A DNA stretch of 64,000 bases from Mariniphaga sediminis (GTDB taxonomy: Bacteria > Bacteroidota > Bacteroidia > Bacteroidales > Prolixibacteraceae), in contig NZ_QWET01000001.1 in assembly GCF_003573545.1 (NCBI RefSeq), positions 372,001 to 436,000 of the forward strand, read 5' to 3'. Position numbers and translations under genes: made by a program. Shown piece after piece: positions 18,734-28,006 of the stretch. The first letter of the stretch is position 1. Each line of letters starts with the position of its first letter. The notes under the pieces were generated by a model. That model saw only the letters and a list, made by a program, of their open reading frames with translations. It had not been told where the DNA came from and searched no databases.

Positions 18734-20989
18734 ATGGAGAAACAAAGCACAAACAATAATAATCATTTATCTCGTCGCGATTTTGTTCGTACAGCTACCG
18801 TGGCATCAGGTGCTGCAATTGCATTGAGTACATACAGCTGCCAATCTGGAAATAAAAATGCAGAAAAGGGAATAAACAAAATTCCTGCTCCCAAAAAACA
18901 CGACGTAGGACCATTGGTGGGGCATTGCAAAGCCTACTTCCCTATGATATTGGGGAACGGAGTAGAACATGTACTCATTGGCTATTCAGGAGCAATGGGA
19001 GCATGTGCCGGGCATGAACACTGGACATACAATGAGACACATACTGGTTGGTACAGACCAGATACGAGGAAAAGTCCGTCTATGGGTGTATTAAATATGT
19101 TACAGTGTAGTTATATTGTGCGACGTGGGTTTCATGCTGAAGGGATTGACATGTCTGAACAAAAATTTGATGCTAAATCAGGCATTTTGGAAACTCAATG
19201 TCATTACTTGAACGCTGATATCCGGGTAAAGACCTTTCTTACCAAAAATCATATTCTGGTTCACCGGTTTGCTGTAAAAACAAGAGCGGAAAAGATGGCA
19301 ATGCAGTTCTTTGTCAGGACTGCTCCTGGTCCATTAAAGATTGTCAATAAAAATGGCAGCCAGGATAAATCTTCTGACCAGGAAACGATGGATTTTATTA
19401 TTGAAGGTGAACGATGGCCGGATACTCCCGTACGACTCTTCTGTGATCACCCCCGTGCCCAAAAGGTAGAATGCTACAACAGATTGACGGGGCTAGAAGT
19501 ATCCCTTCAGGAAGGATGTGAATTTACCTTTGCAGTTCAATGCTCTCAGGTTGATAAAGTGCATGGAGATAATGTATCAAATGAACTACTTGATTATTTT
19601 GACTATGAAGAAACATTAAGGAATCATTGTGCTGAATGGGAAAGATTCGATTCTAATTCGTCAATAAACCTTCCTTATGGAGATATTGATAATATTTACC
19701 GTACAAGCCTCTATGTTGCCCGGGCACATCAACATCCAGTCTTAGGAGGGATAACGGTAGGCTCTTACCCTGGTATGTGGAGGAGCGTAGTTTACTCCTG
19801 GGATATGGTCTTTAGTATGATGGCATTATTGGGTGCAAACCGGATGAAAGAGGCAGAATTGGGTGTCCGTTTTTGGCAAAATATCCTTCCCAATTTAGCT
19901 AAACGAAATAGGGATGCAGGCCTACCAGGTGTTTCAGTCCCCGGGGATTTATCGTTTACTGGAAAAATAGATTCAAGCTCACGAGAGAAAATCCTTGGTC
20001 AACGATTAGCCATGACAGCCGATATCTCAATCATGGTTTGGCAACTCTACCAGTATTCCGGACATCTTTCAATTTTGAATGATTATTGGGATTGCTTATT
20101 TCAGCCGTTGGAATTTTTGATGGGGAGTTGTGTCATTGAATTTGAGGATCACGCTGAGATTATTACCAGCCCGGGAACAAATGGTAAAGAAAGGATTGAT
20201 GGGAAAATAGTATATTATCCCAATCCCACAATATCATTGGTAACAACGATTGAAGCCTTGCGTGGGTTATGCAATGCAGCAGATCTTATGGGGCGAGAGA
20301 TTGATCCTGATTGGCGGCGTTTATTACCCAAGCTGGAGCGGGGGATCAATGCAAACAGATACGACGGAGTGATACATTCTTGCCAAAACCCAAGGAGTGA
20401 TCTTACCAAGGTAGCTCATGAAGTAGGATTATTTAATGCCATAATGGATGAAAAGTCCATTTTGGCGTCAGCCGAAGTAAACACAGGGCCAGATGGCTTC
20501 ATGAGGTGGTATGATCACGGCTATCGGGCTCAGCCATGGATAAATTGTTATTTCAGTTCTGCATTTTCTCGAATGGGTATAGAAGGAGCTCCAGACCATG
20601 TAGAAATGGCGTCGAAATTAACTACTACATTAGGTGGCTTCCCGGAGGCTATCCGTCCAGATGGTGTTTTTTATAAAACGTGGTACCCAACAGTACACGG
20701 TGCATTCATACATGCAGTAAATCTTCTATTGGTAAACCGACGCAATGAGGTAGTTGAAATTTTTTCAGGAGTACCTGATAGCTGGGGAGATATCTCTTTT
20801 GATTCTCTTAGGGTCCCAGTAGGCCTCATCGTGAGTGCAACCAGAACTAATATGGAGGTCACTGTAAAGGTGACCAATAGTTCTGATCATTATCAGGAAT
20901 TTAAAATACAGGCTTTTGGTAAAAAAATATGGAATGAAGTATGTGCTTTAAAGTCCGGTGAAACAATATCTTTATCTGCTATGAGATAA
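18734..20989 (+). CDS. Tat-exported lipoprotein, six-hairpin glycosidase-like, family not assigned
   Basis: About 750 residues starting at ATG 18734 (MEKQSTNNNNHLSRRDFVRT); an upstream ATG at 18695 would add 13 residues and bury the signal. The N-terminus has a classic twin-arginine motif SRRDFVRT followed by a hydrophobic stretch and a lipobox-like STYSC (Cys36), so it is likely exported folded and lipid-anchored. The body has a beta domain (CHYLNADIRVKTFLTKNHILVHRFAV) and an (alpha/alpha)6-type core (DNIYRTSLYVARAHQHPVLGGITVGSYPGMWRSVVYSWDMVFSMMALLG; RWYDHGYRAQPWINCYFSSAF). The tail (FSGVPDSWGDISFDSLRVPVGLIVSA) is like that of GH65/GH95-type enzymes. Specificity is unknown. Confidence 0.6.
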   Translation: MEKQSTNNNNHLSRRDFVRTATVASGAAIALSTYSCQSGNKNAEKGINKIPAPKKHDVGPLVGHCKAYFPMILGNGVEHVLIGYSGAMGACAGHEHWTYNETHTGWYRPDTRKSPSMGVLNMLQCSYIVRRGFHAEGIDMSEQKFDAKSGILETQCHYLNADIRVKTFLTKNHILVHRFAVKTRAEKMAMQFFVRTAPGPLKIVNKNGSQDKSSDQETMDFIIEGERWPDTPVRLFCDHPRAQKVECYNRLTGLEVSLQEGCEFTFAVQCSQVDKVHGDNVSNELLDYFDYEETLRNHCAEWERFDSNSSINLPYGDIDNIYRTSLYVARAHQHPVLGGITVGSYPGMWRSVVYSWDMVFSMMALLGANRMKEAELGVRFWQNILPNLAKRNRDAGLPGVSVPGDLSFTGKIDSSSREKILGQRLAMTADISIMVWQLYQYSGHLSILNDYWDCLFQPLEFLMGSCVIEFEDHAEIITSPGTNGKERIDGKIVYYPNPTISLVTTIEALRGLCNAADLMGREIDPDWRRLLPKLERGINANRYDGVIHSCQNPRSDLTKVAHEVGLFNAIMDEKSILASAEVNTGPDGFMRWYDHGYRAQPWINCYFSSAFSRMGIEGAPDHVEMASKLTTTLGGFPEAIRPDGVFYKTWYPTVHGAFIHAVNLLLVNRRNEVVEIFSGVPDSWGDISFDSLRVPVGLIVSATRTNMEVTVKVTNSSDHYQEFKIQAFGKKIWNEVCALKSGETISLSAMR

Positions 20990-21131
20990 AAAAACTAAGT
21001 CTTTTTTAAAAAAGAGATAAAGAGAAAGAATGGAGGTATACTCAATTGGGTACAAAAAATGGTTTTTATTTTATTTATATAATTCAAACGGGCTTAAAAA
21101 ATCAAGTTTAAAGTATAAGTTAAATTTTCCA

Positions 21132-22241
21132 ATGTCTACAAAATTTTTACGGAGAGAAACTCAAAAACGTCTTCATTCACTAGATGTCCTCAGGGGATTT
21201 GACATGTTTTGGATAACCGGAGGAGGAATTTTGGCCATCACCTTTTCAAAACTAACAGGCGCCTATTGGATTGAAGACCAGATGCACCATGTGAAATGGT
21301 AAGGGTTTCATTTTTACGATCTTATTTTCCCGCTTTTTATGTTTATCTCAGGTGTAGCTATTCCCTTTTCAGTGCAATCGAAACTGGAAAAAAAAGTACC
21401 GGGGCGGCACCTGATTGCAAAAGCTTTTAAACGTCTCGCATTTCTTATTTTACTGGGAATTCTTTATAACGGCACATTCATGAATGGATTTCAGGATGGT
21501 AGAATTGCCAGTGTACTGGGACAAATTGGTATCGCCTACTTTTTGACGGTGGTTATTGTCATCAACTTTCCGGACTTCAGGCACAAATTGATTTGGCTGG
21601 GGGTTATACTTACCAGCGTTGGAATTATCCAGCTACTTGTTCCCGTTCCAGGTATTGGTGCAGGGGTTCTAACTCCTGAAGGATGTATCAATGGTTATAT
21701 TGACCAGGCCTTGTTACCAGGAAGGTTAATTGGCGATTCTTTTGACCCGGAAGGAATTTTATGCAGTTATTCAGCCACCGCTATAACGCTAATGGGAACA
21801 ATTGCAGGTAGTATCCTTCATAACAGGAAAACTGGAGACTGGCAAAAGTTGGCGTATCTGACGACTGCCGGTGTTTTAGGAATTGTGTTTGCTATTCTTT
21901 TATCATCATTTTATCCCATTATAAAAAGTTGCTGGACTTCTACCTTTAACCTTTTAGCTGGAGGCATAAGCTTCATTTTAATGGCTTTTTTTTATCTGTT
22001 AATTGATCATTGGGGATTTAAAACATGGGCTTTTTATTTTCGCATAATAGGTAAGAACTCAATTTTTGTTTACCTATTTAACCGTATAGTGGATGTATAC
22101 CGTATTTCTGGATTTTTTTTAGGATGGCTGACAAATTCATTGGGTGAAAACGGAGAACTACTACTTTTAGTAGGAAACTTAATATTTACATGGCTACTTC
22201 TTTATTATATGTTCAGAAAAAAAATTTTTCTACGGGTTTAA
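21132..22241 (+). pseudogene. NagX-like / DUF5009 membrane acetyltransferase-like gene interrupted by one in-frame stop
   Basis: From ATG 21132 (MSTKFLRRETQKRLHSLDVLRGFDMFWITGGG) the frame runs into TAA at 21300-21302, then continues in the same frame as GFHFYDLIFPLFMFISGVAIPFS to 22241. The whole reads as a ~369-residue multi-spanning membrane protein of the heparan-alpha-glucosaminide N-acetyltransferase-like family (NagX), often linked to N-acetylglucosamine use. The expected text at the break is ...HHVKW-x-GFHFYDLIFPLF, so a single base change (for example GAA to TAA) would explain it. No frameshift is needed and the rest, including all later membrane helices, looks intact. The break may be a true nonsense mutation or a sequencing error. 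The neighbouring GH20 gene supports an amino-sugar context. Confidence 0.8.
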
Positions 22242-22327
22242 AGAAGCTTTTCCAAATAAAGAAAAAACATCATTTTTTAAATTGGATGACTAGTATATAT
22301 TAAACTAATAATTGCAACTTAAAAAAA

Positions 22328-23503
22328 ATGAAACAAATATTTTTGTCTAAACTGTATGTAGTTCTTATGGCTACACTATTCACCGTTCATTCTGTTGCCC
22401 AGGATAACATGCTATGTGTCGGCCGTCACTGGACAGAAGACGAAGCCAACCTGAAAATGAAAGGGTTTGCTGCTGAGTGGAACAATCTTGAATCGTGGGA
22501 GCAGCGGGCCGCCACCATTAAAGAGGGCATCATAAAAGGGATGAAGCTGGATCAGATGCCAAAAATAGAAGGCAACTTCAATACCCAAATTACCAACACC
22601 CGGAAGTTTGACGGATATATTGTGGAGAATATTCGGGTTGAAAGTTTTCCCGGGTTTTACATCACAGGAAATCTTTACCGGCCTGTAAATGCAAAAGAAA
22701 AGAATGCCGCCGTTCTTTCTCCTCACGGGCACCTAAAAGATAAGCGTTTGACCCACTATGTGCAAAAACGTTGCGCAGTACTCGCCCGAATGGGAGCTAT
22801 TGTATTTGCTTATGATATGGTGGGGCACGGGGATTCACATCAGGTTGATTCCCATAATATTCCAATCGCATTGCTCCTTCAAACATGGAATAGCAAACGG
22901 GTGCTTGAGTATTTATTGTCGCGTCCGGATGTTGATCCGGAAAGGACTGGAATAACCGGCGGTTCTGGTGGAGGAACGCAGACATTTATTCTTGCCGCCA
23001 TTGACGACAGGATAAAGGTTTCTGTGCCATGTGTTCAGGTTTCAGCCCATTTTTTTGGAGGTTGTGTCTGTGAAAGCGGCATGCCAATTCATAAAAGCGA
23101 AAACCATCAAACAAATAATGTTGAAATTGCGGCCCTTTGCGCTCCAAGGCCTATGTTGCTTATTTCAAACGGAAATGACTGGACAAGGAATACGCCAAGG
23201 ATTGAATATCCTTATATTCAAAAAGTCTATGCACTTTATGATGCAGAACACAAAGTAGAGAATGTTCACCTTCCGGCAGAAAAACATGATTACGGCTATT
23301 CTAAACGTTCGGTGATGTACAATTTCTTTGCCTATCATCTTAAGTTGAATACGGGAGCGGTAAGCTGGGCTCCATCGGTGAATGAAGACTTTGTTACCAT
23401 TCTGCCCGAGGAACAATTAAAAGTGTATACCAGTGATAATCCGATGCCTGCCGATGCACTGAAAGGGAACAAAGCTATTATGGACTATCTGAATTTATAT
23501 TGA
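22328..23503 (+). CDS. secreted alpha/beta hydrolase, acetyl-esterase-like
   Basis: A 391-residue exported protein with a signal peptide (...FTVHSVAQ, cleaved near residue 24). It has the alpha/beta-hydrolase fold: AVLSPHGHLKD (oxyanion region), GAIVFAYDMVGHGDS, nucleophile elbow ITGGSGGGTQT with Ser213, acid region LISNGNDWTRNTP and catalytic His in PAEKHDYGYSKR. The layout matches the Abhydrolase_7 / acetyl-xylan-esterase-like group found in many PULs, which removes acetyl or other ester groups from glycans. The gene follows the broken NagX-like gene in PUL 1, so the glycan is probably esterified. The exact ester is unknown. Confidence 0.75.
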   Translation: MKQIFLSKLYVVLMATLFTVHSVAQDNMLCVGRHWTEDEANLKMKGFAAEWNNLESWEQRAATIKEGIIKGMKLDQMPKIEGNFNTQITNTRKFDGYIVENIRVESFPGFYITGNLYRPVNAKEKNAAVLSPHGHLKDKRLTHYVQKRCAVLARMGAIVFAYDMVGHGDSHQVDSHNIPIALLLQTWNSKRVLEYLLSRPDVDPERTGITGGSGGGTQTFILAAIDDRIKVSVPCVQVSAHFFGGCVCESGMPIHKSENHQTNNVEIAALCAPRPMLLISNGNDWTRNTPRIEYPYIQKVYALYDAEHKVENVHLPAEKHDYGYSKRSVMYNFFAYHLKLNTGAVSWAPSVNEDFVTILPEEQLKVYTSDNPMPADALKGNKAIMDYLNLY

Positions 23504-23572
23504 TATGGAAATGCGTTATTCCAGGATAACTCAGTTCTTGTTTTGTATTATAATCGAAATAAAAAATTTTCA

Positions 23573-26443
23573 ATGAAAGTACTTTCTATTTTTATATTTT
23601 TGTTAATCAGTTTTGACCTGATTTCGCAGCCAGTTTCTACTACTTTCGAACTACGGCATTTTACCAGCGATCCTGCAGCCAATGGCGAAACAGATTTCAA
23701 GGGAGAAACCGAATGGTTTAACACTGAAGGTAGGGTTCAATTTTTAAATGAATATGCAAATTTTGCCTCCCGTTATTTCGATAATCCAGAGTTAGACAAG
23801 GAGATAGTTACGGATGAAGAGATTGGTGATCTGGTAAGAAAAATGAAACCCCAACCAGTAACCAAAATCCGGCATACAATTCCATTGAACGGATGGAAAA
23901 CTTACGGCTATAAAAAAGGGCAGGACATTCAAAACGAAAAAGAACTTGAATCCTGGAATAAAATTCCCGGGGCACGAATTATTAACGATAAGCTGGAATT
24001 ACGTAATACCACCATCAAAAAAGAATTTGGGTCTTTAAACTGGCGGTTTAAACTGGAATGCAAGGTAATGGTTGCAGGGAACAGCCAGGTTACATTTAAC
24101 CTGAAAGGAGAAGATAAAACGGCTGTCTCCCTGGTTTTAAACAAGGAAGAATTAAATACAGAAGGTTCTGAATTGGTTATCGAAGGGGACATGACCCAAA
24201 AAAGATTTAATTGTTACGTGAATGGCAAGCTGATTCATGACTTTGCATTAATGACTGACACTACAATTACAGCCATATCTGCTTTTTCAGTTTCAGTATC
24301 CGGTAATGGTTTTATTGATGACCTTTTTTTGTTCAATCACGTTTTGCAGGATAACGCCAATTATCCCTACTATTCGCAGGTTATTTTGGATGAGGATTTT
24401 GAAGAAAAACCTGCAATTACAGGATGGCAATCCGTCTATTTCGACGATAGCCACTGGAAGAAGTCCGATTTGCCTGCCGTACACGGAGGCCTTCGTGAAA
24501 AGGAAGAATCTTTTTATTTAAGGAAAAAGCAGTATGTCGGAGAATTTGAAAGGGCTTTTTTGCAAATAGAAACCCTCGACCCGGGTGGAGAAGTTTGGGT
24601 CAATAACGAAGTGGTGGCTGTTGTTAATAACCGGCATCCCCGGGAAATAGAAGTTACCCGCTTTCTGAATAAGAATCAGGAGAACTTGTTTGCGGTTAAA
24701 GTAAACCCATACAAATTGAATTTTCCGATGCCGCATACCCCAACAGACCATCACATCGGATGGTTTTTGGGACGCACAAAGCTGGAGCTTACCTCGAAAT
24801 GCAGAATCAAAAGTGTGGTTGCTACTACCCGCGAGTTGGGAGAGGAGGCGGTACAGGCACATAAAGTTACGTTGCAATATCCCACACGGAATTTTTTTGA
24901 GGGTAGCATTGAAATCAATTACTATCCCTGGTTCCCGGAGGAAGGCGAAAGGGTTGCATCTTTCTCCCGCGAAATAAAAGTACGCCCAAGGATAGATCAT
25001 GAATTCCATTTCGATATTCCCGTACCTTCCCCCCGCCTGTGGAGCCCGGAATCACCGAACCTGTACAGGGTTGAGACAATTTTAAAAGACAAAGAAGGGA
25101 ACCCTGTGGACGACTTTGTAACCACTACCGGAATAAGGACGGTAAAGCAGGCAAACGGTCATCTGTATATCAACGGGAAACCCGAGATGTTAAATGGTGC
25201 ACAAATTATGGGATTTCGCACTCCCATTGAAACAACCTCAAAGTATAACAGATGTGCACCTCTGGAAACCGTGGCAGAAGAGATGCTCATGATAAAAAAA
25301 ATGAATGCAAACCTGCTTCGTGTGCATGTACATGCCGAAAAAGATACAGTAGATGGGATAAATGATCCGCGATATGCTGAATTTGCCGATCAGATGGGCA
25401 TTTACCTGATATGGTCCACAGCCGGATTTATCAGGGAAGGTGAGGCCTGGAATGTGGACTTTGAAGGTTATCCCAAATTTATGAAACAAGTAATCAATCA
25501 TCCGAGCATTGTTCTTTGGGAGGCCTCCAATCACCCCAACCGTTTTAAACTTCACGATATTTCCGAAACGCATGACTATATAAAGAAAATATATCAAACT
25601 ATTTCCGATACCGATCAAAGCCGTTTGATTTCACCAACCTCTTTTTGGCAACATACCCACTATGCAAATTATGATGGCACCCTGGATTACCAGGGCAATT
25701 CCATTACAGCAGTCCCAGAATACATGGCTGTCCTTAATACGCGGGGAAGTCAGGATGCTTATACCGGATATGGCGCCGATTGGTCCAGGCTCCGGAATGC
25801 CCCGAACGATTGGGCGGCCTTCTGCCTTGCTGCGAATGATAAGGCCTATTTTAATTTCGAACACGAAGAGTCGGCAGGGCAGCCCAACTGGGAATTATGT
25901 AAAGGGAAACCCTGGTATTTAATCCATTCTTATGAATGGGATTATGATAAAGGTAGTGTAGGGAGGCGTTTAACATTGGACGAATGGCGGGCAAGTCAGG
26001 CATGGCAGGCCTTTTCAGCCTGGGAGTCGATGAAAAAACAGATATTGCTGGGGTACGATGGTTTTTCGTGGTGCTGCCTTCGGGGAGGAGCCAACATGGG
26101 AACGTACCAGAAACCGTTAATCGACAATCTGCGTCACCCTAAACTGGCATATTATTCAAATAAGATGGTTTTTCAAAAAACATGGGCTGCCAGCAATAAT
26201 GTGGATGTGGTTTACGGACCGGATGACGGGATAACTCCCGTTATTCATCATTTAGGGAAAAAAAAGCAGGTTGACCTTTTTGTTGAACTTCAAACCCCTG
26301 AAGGAAAAACTATACAAAAGAAATCATTCAAAAGAATTCAACTCCATGTAGGTAGGGGAATTGTCCAGTTGGAAAAATTCAGGTTTAAAAAGATGGGAGA
26401 TGGGGTTTATGTAATAAAATACGAATTGAAAAATTCAAAATAA
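23573..26443 (+). CDS. GH2-like beta-glycosidase, copy 1, with altered acid/base motif
   Basis: A 956-residue exported protein with signal peptide MKVLSIFIFLLISFDLISQ; the ATG at 23573 is preferred to TTG 23543. After a ~230-residue N-terminal region with a concanavalin-like sandwich come GH2-type sugar-binding, immunoglobulin-like and TIM-barrel domains (GEVWVNNEVVAVVNNRHP, PESPNLYRVETILKDKEGN, TGIRTVKQANGHLYINGKPEMLNGAQIMG, LRVHVHAEKD, HPSIVLWEASNHPN). In most GH2 enzymes the last motif ends in Asn-Glu, the Glu being the acid/base; here it is Asn653-His654. A candidate nucleophile cluster is FNFEHEESAG (E763-E766). The second copy at 46940 has the same His, so the change is a family property. 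It could be a glycosidase with another acid, or a non-hydrolytic binder. The gene closes PUL 1 and sits 43 bases before rteC. Confidence 0.8.
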   Translation: MKVLSIFIFLLISFDLISQPVSTTFELRHFTSDPAANGETDFKGETEWFNTEGRVQFLNEYANFASRYFDNPELDKEIVTDEEIGDLVRKMKPQPVTKIRHTIPLNGWKTYGYKKGQDIQNEKELESWNKIPGARIINDKLELRNTTIKKEFGSLNWRFKLECKVMVAGNSQVTFNLKGEDKTAVSLVLNKEELNTEGSELVIEGDMTQKRFNCYVNGKLIHDFALMTDTTITAISAFSVSVSGNGFIDDLFLFNHVLQDNANYPYYSQVILDEDFEEKPAITGWQSVYFDDSHWKKSDLPAVHGGLREKEESFYLRKKQYVGEFERAFLQIETLDPGGEVWVNNEVVAVVNNRHPREIEVTRFLNKNQENLFAVKVNPYKLNFPMPHTPTDHHIGWFLGRTKLELTSKCRIKSVVATTRELGEEAVQAHKVTLQYPTRNFFEGSIEINYYPWFPEEGERVASFSREIKVRPRIDHEFHFDIPVPSPRLWSPESPNLYRVETILKDKEGNPVDDFVTTTGIRTVKQANGHLYINGKPEMLNGAQIMGFRTPIETTSKYNRCAPLETVAEEMLMIKKMNANLLRVHVHAEKDTVDGINDPRYAEFADQMGIYLIWSTAGFIREGEAWNVDFEGYPKFMKQVINHPSIVLWEASNHPNRFKLHDISETHDYIKKIYQTISDTDQSRLISPTSFWQHTHYANYDGTLDYQGNSITAVPEYMAVLNTRGSQDAYTGYGADWSRLRNAPNDWAAFCLAANDKAYFNFEHEESAGQPNWELCKGKPWYLIHSYEWDYDKGSVGRRLTLDEWRASQAWQAFSAWESMKKQILLGYDGFSWCCLRGGANMGTYQKPLIDNLRHPKLAYYSNKMVFQKTWAASNNVDVVYGPDDGITPVIHHLGKKKQVDLFVELQTPEGKTIQKKSFKRIQLHVGRGIVQLEKFRFKKMGDGVYVIKYELKNSK

Positions 26444-26654
26444 AAATTTCTAAAAAACATAGTTTCACCATTCAAACTCAAACATCATGGATGTTAATAA
26501 CCCTCACCGTATTATTGAAGAATTTGAAAATGCTTTGTGCAAGTTACAACATACAAAAGAAAATCAGTTTGCCTTAGTGGAAAAGATGGTTTCTCTCTGT
26601 TCTCTGGCTCTCCTGGATTTGCGCGAGATTGTTATAACCAATGGATTTAAAAGC
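23627..26654 (+). repeat. ~3.03 kb direct repeat, copy 1 (GH2-like gene plus rteC head)
   Basis: From codon 19 of the GH2-like gene through its stop, the leader and the first ~168 bases of rteC, this stretch matches 46994-50020 with no length change inside the GH2 coding part (2817 bases each). By eye I count about 36 amino-acid differences in ~935 aligned residues, a dozen of them in the last ~80. The signal peptides before codon 19 are unrelated in detail, which fixes the left border. Confidence 0.9.
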
Positions 26655-27338
26655 CGGGAGGAAGAAATTTACTTTTTCAAATATTTGAAACCTAAGGTTT
26701 ACAGCAAGTTTATATATTATGCCAAACTTTTCAAAATTATATGTCGCCGTCCATTGAGTACAAAAGAAATTCAGAAAAGGTATTTTCATGAACATTTGGA
26801 AAATATTGAAAAATACTACAATGACAATTTTGAATTTTACCAGTACCACAAAAGAGGATTGACATTTCTGGATGATAAATTTTATATCAGGGAAAGCGCT
26901 GAGATCCCTCCGAATATGGATAACCTGCATTTTTTGATTGATAAAAAATTTTCTACAATGCAGGATTATACCTTGTCCACATTGTTAGCAAATGAAATGC
27001 TGACGAAGTATATTAAAACAGAATTGGAAAAGTTGGAGCAAACTGGTCCGGCCCAAGGCCAGTTGGAAAATGAGATTCCTGCTGACCTTACCTGGACAGA
27101 AAGTAAAACAGCGTTAACCGAACTAATCTATGCCCTTCACAGTTGCGGGGCAATAAATAAGGGAGTAATAGATATAAAAGAACTGGCAACAATTTTTGAA
27201 AAAGTATTTCATATCAGCCTGGGAGATTTTTACCGGACTTTTTTGGAAATCAGGAACCGAAAAATTGACCGGACAAAATTTATCGATATGCTGAAACAGT
27301 CATTGTTAAACCGGATGGATGATGCTGATGCCAAATAA
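26487..27338 (+). CDS. rteC: RteC-domain protein (conjugative-transposon excision regulator-like), intact copy
   Basis: A 283-residue cytoplasmic protein. It matches the RteC family, known from CTnDOT-type integrative elements where RteC activates the excision genes. Recognisable parts are MVSLCSLALLDLREIVITNGFKSREEEIYFFKYLKPKVYSKFIYY (residues ~30-80), YFHEHLENIEKYYNDNFEFYQYHKRG (~100-125) and the C-terminal helix-turn-helix-like half LTWTESKTALTELIYALHSCGAINKG ... FHISLGDFYRTFLEIRNRKIDRTKFIDML (~195-275). It is complete, unlike the two truncated copies at 4048 and 49853. Downstream lie a long hairpin, an HTH protein, an initiator-like protein and an ATPase, which fits a mobile-element regulatory module, but no rteA/rteB, integrase or tra genes are near. 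Confidence 0.85.
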   Translation: MDVNNPHRIIEEFENALCKLQHTKENQFALVEKMVSLCSLALLDLREIVITNGFKSREEEIYFFKYLKPKVYSKFIYYAKLFKIICRRPLSTKEIQKRYFHEHLENIEKYYNDNFEFYQYHKRGLTFLDDKFYIRESAEIPPNMDNLHFLIDKKFSTMQDYTLSTLLANEMLTKYIKTELEKLEQTGPAQGQLENEIPADLTWTESKTALTELIYALHSCGAINKGVIDIKELATIFEKVFHISLGDFYRTFLEIRNRKIDRTKFIDMLKQSLLNRMDDADAK

Positions 27339-27466
27339 GAATTTTAAAAAGAAGTGACAAGCTTTGCCCTGATTAAGGGAAAAACATACTAATTTTGTAA
27401 AGAATGAATCGTTTTAAAAAACGAAGATAAAGACATAAAAATACAAGAGCGTTAGCTTTTATTCTT

Positions 27467-27577
27467 GATCTGAAAATCCGCTAAATTTTAAAGTATCACA
27501 AGAATACAAGTATGACGCCCACGTTCTGCGTGGGCTGTACTTATTTGTGATACGGGTGCTTAGCGGTTCCTCAGATC
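27467..27577 (+). ncRNA. candidate structured RNA or long imperfect hairpin
   Basis: Four nested complementary blocks fold this 111-base stretch into one rod: gatctga/tcagatc (27467-27473 with 27571-27577), ccgcta/tagcgg (27478-27483 with 27561-27566), gtatcacaa/ttgtgatac (27493-27501 with 27545-27553) and gcccacg/cgtgggc (27517-27523 with 27529-27535) around a TTCTG loop. It lies in the 313-base gap between rteC and the next small gene; nothing else is evident in that gap. It could be a regulatory small RNA, a leader or a DNA site. It is not followed by a clear T tract until CGCTTTTTTTTG at about 27598. Confidence 0.55.
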
Positions 27578-27651
27578 AGATAATGCTACTGTCCCACGCT
27601 TTTTTTTGTAATACATCCAAAAGGGACTGACGGATACTTAAAACAACCAAA

Positions 27652-27891
27652 ATGTACCTTACTAAAAAAAACATTAAAAATGCGGAAATATTAGGTGCCA
27701 TGATGCGCTGCCCGTTTGATGAAACAGTGAGTAATTGTCCGTTTAAAATATATCACGGGTTAAACAATCCTGTCAAACAAATAGAGACTTTTTATACTCT
27801 TCCGGAAGAAGAGGTAAAGTCATTGCAGCAGTTTCACCGGAATTGCATCAGGGAAAGATGCGAAAAAGAAAAGTACTCCGAAGACATTTAA
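27652..27891 (+). CDS. small conserved-looking hypothetical protein of the mobile module
   Basis: A 79-residue soluble protein (MYLTKKNIKNAEILGAMMRCPFDETVSNCPFKIY...) with four Cys (CPF near 20 and 29, then CIRERC), but no spacing that clearly defines a zinc ribbon. I do not recognise the family. The position between rteC and the excisionase-like gene, on the same strand, suggests it belongs to the same mobile module. Highly charged C-terminus. Function unknown. Confidence 0.55.
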   Translation: MYLTKKNIKNAEILGAMMRCPFDETVSNCPFKIYHGLNNPVKQIETFYTLPEEEVKSLQQFHRNCIRERCEKEKYSEDI

Positions 27892-28006
27892 ACGAAACCA
27901 AAAAACTAAAAATATCACCCAACTTGGGTGCGCCTTGGGGTAAAATACAAACAAGGTTTTACAATTTTGGCAAAACGCAACATGTATTCATTAAAAACAA
28001 AACGTT

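Noticed and set aside
21132-22241. Reading the NagX-like region as two separate genes
   Set aside because: Both parts are in one frame and align as one membrane protein broken only by a TAA; the second part lacks its own start at a domain border.
24518-25618. Long antisense frames across the GH2-like genes
   Set aside because: They occur in both GH2 copies because the copies are nearly identical, and they match no known protein; codon structure explains them.
27467-27577. CRISPR-like repeat
   Set aside because: The repeats are inverted and nested, not direct and spaced, so it is a hairpin and not an array.
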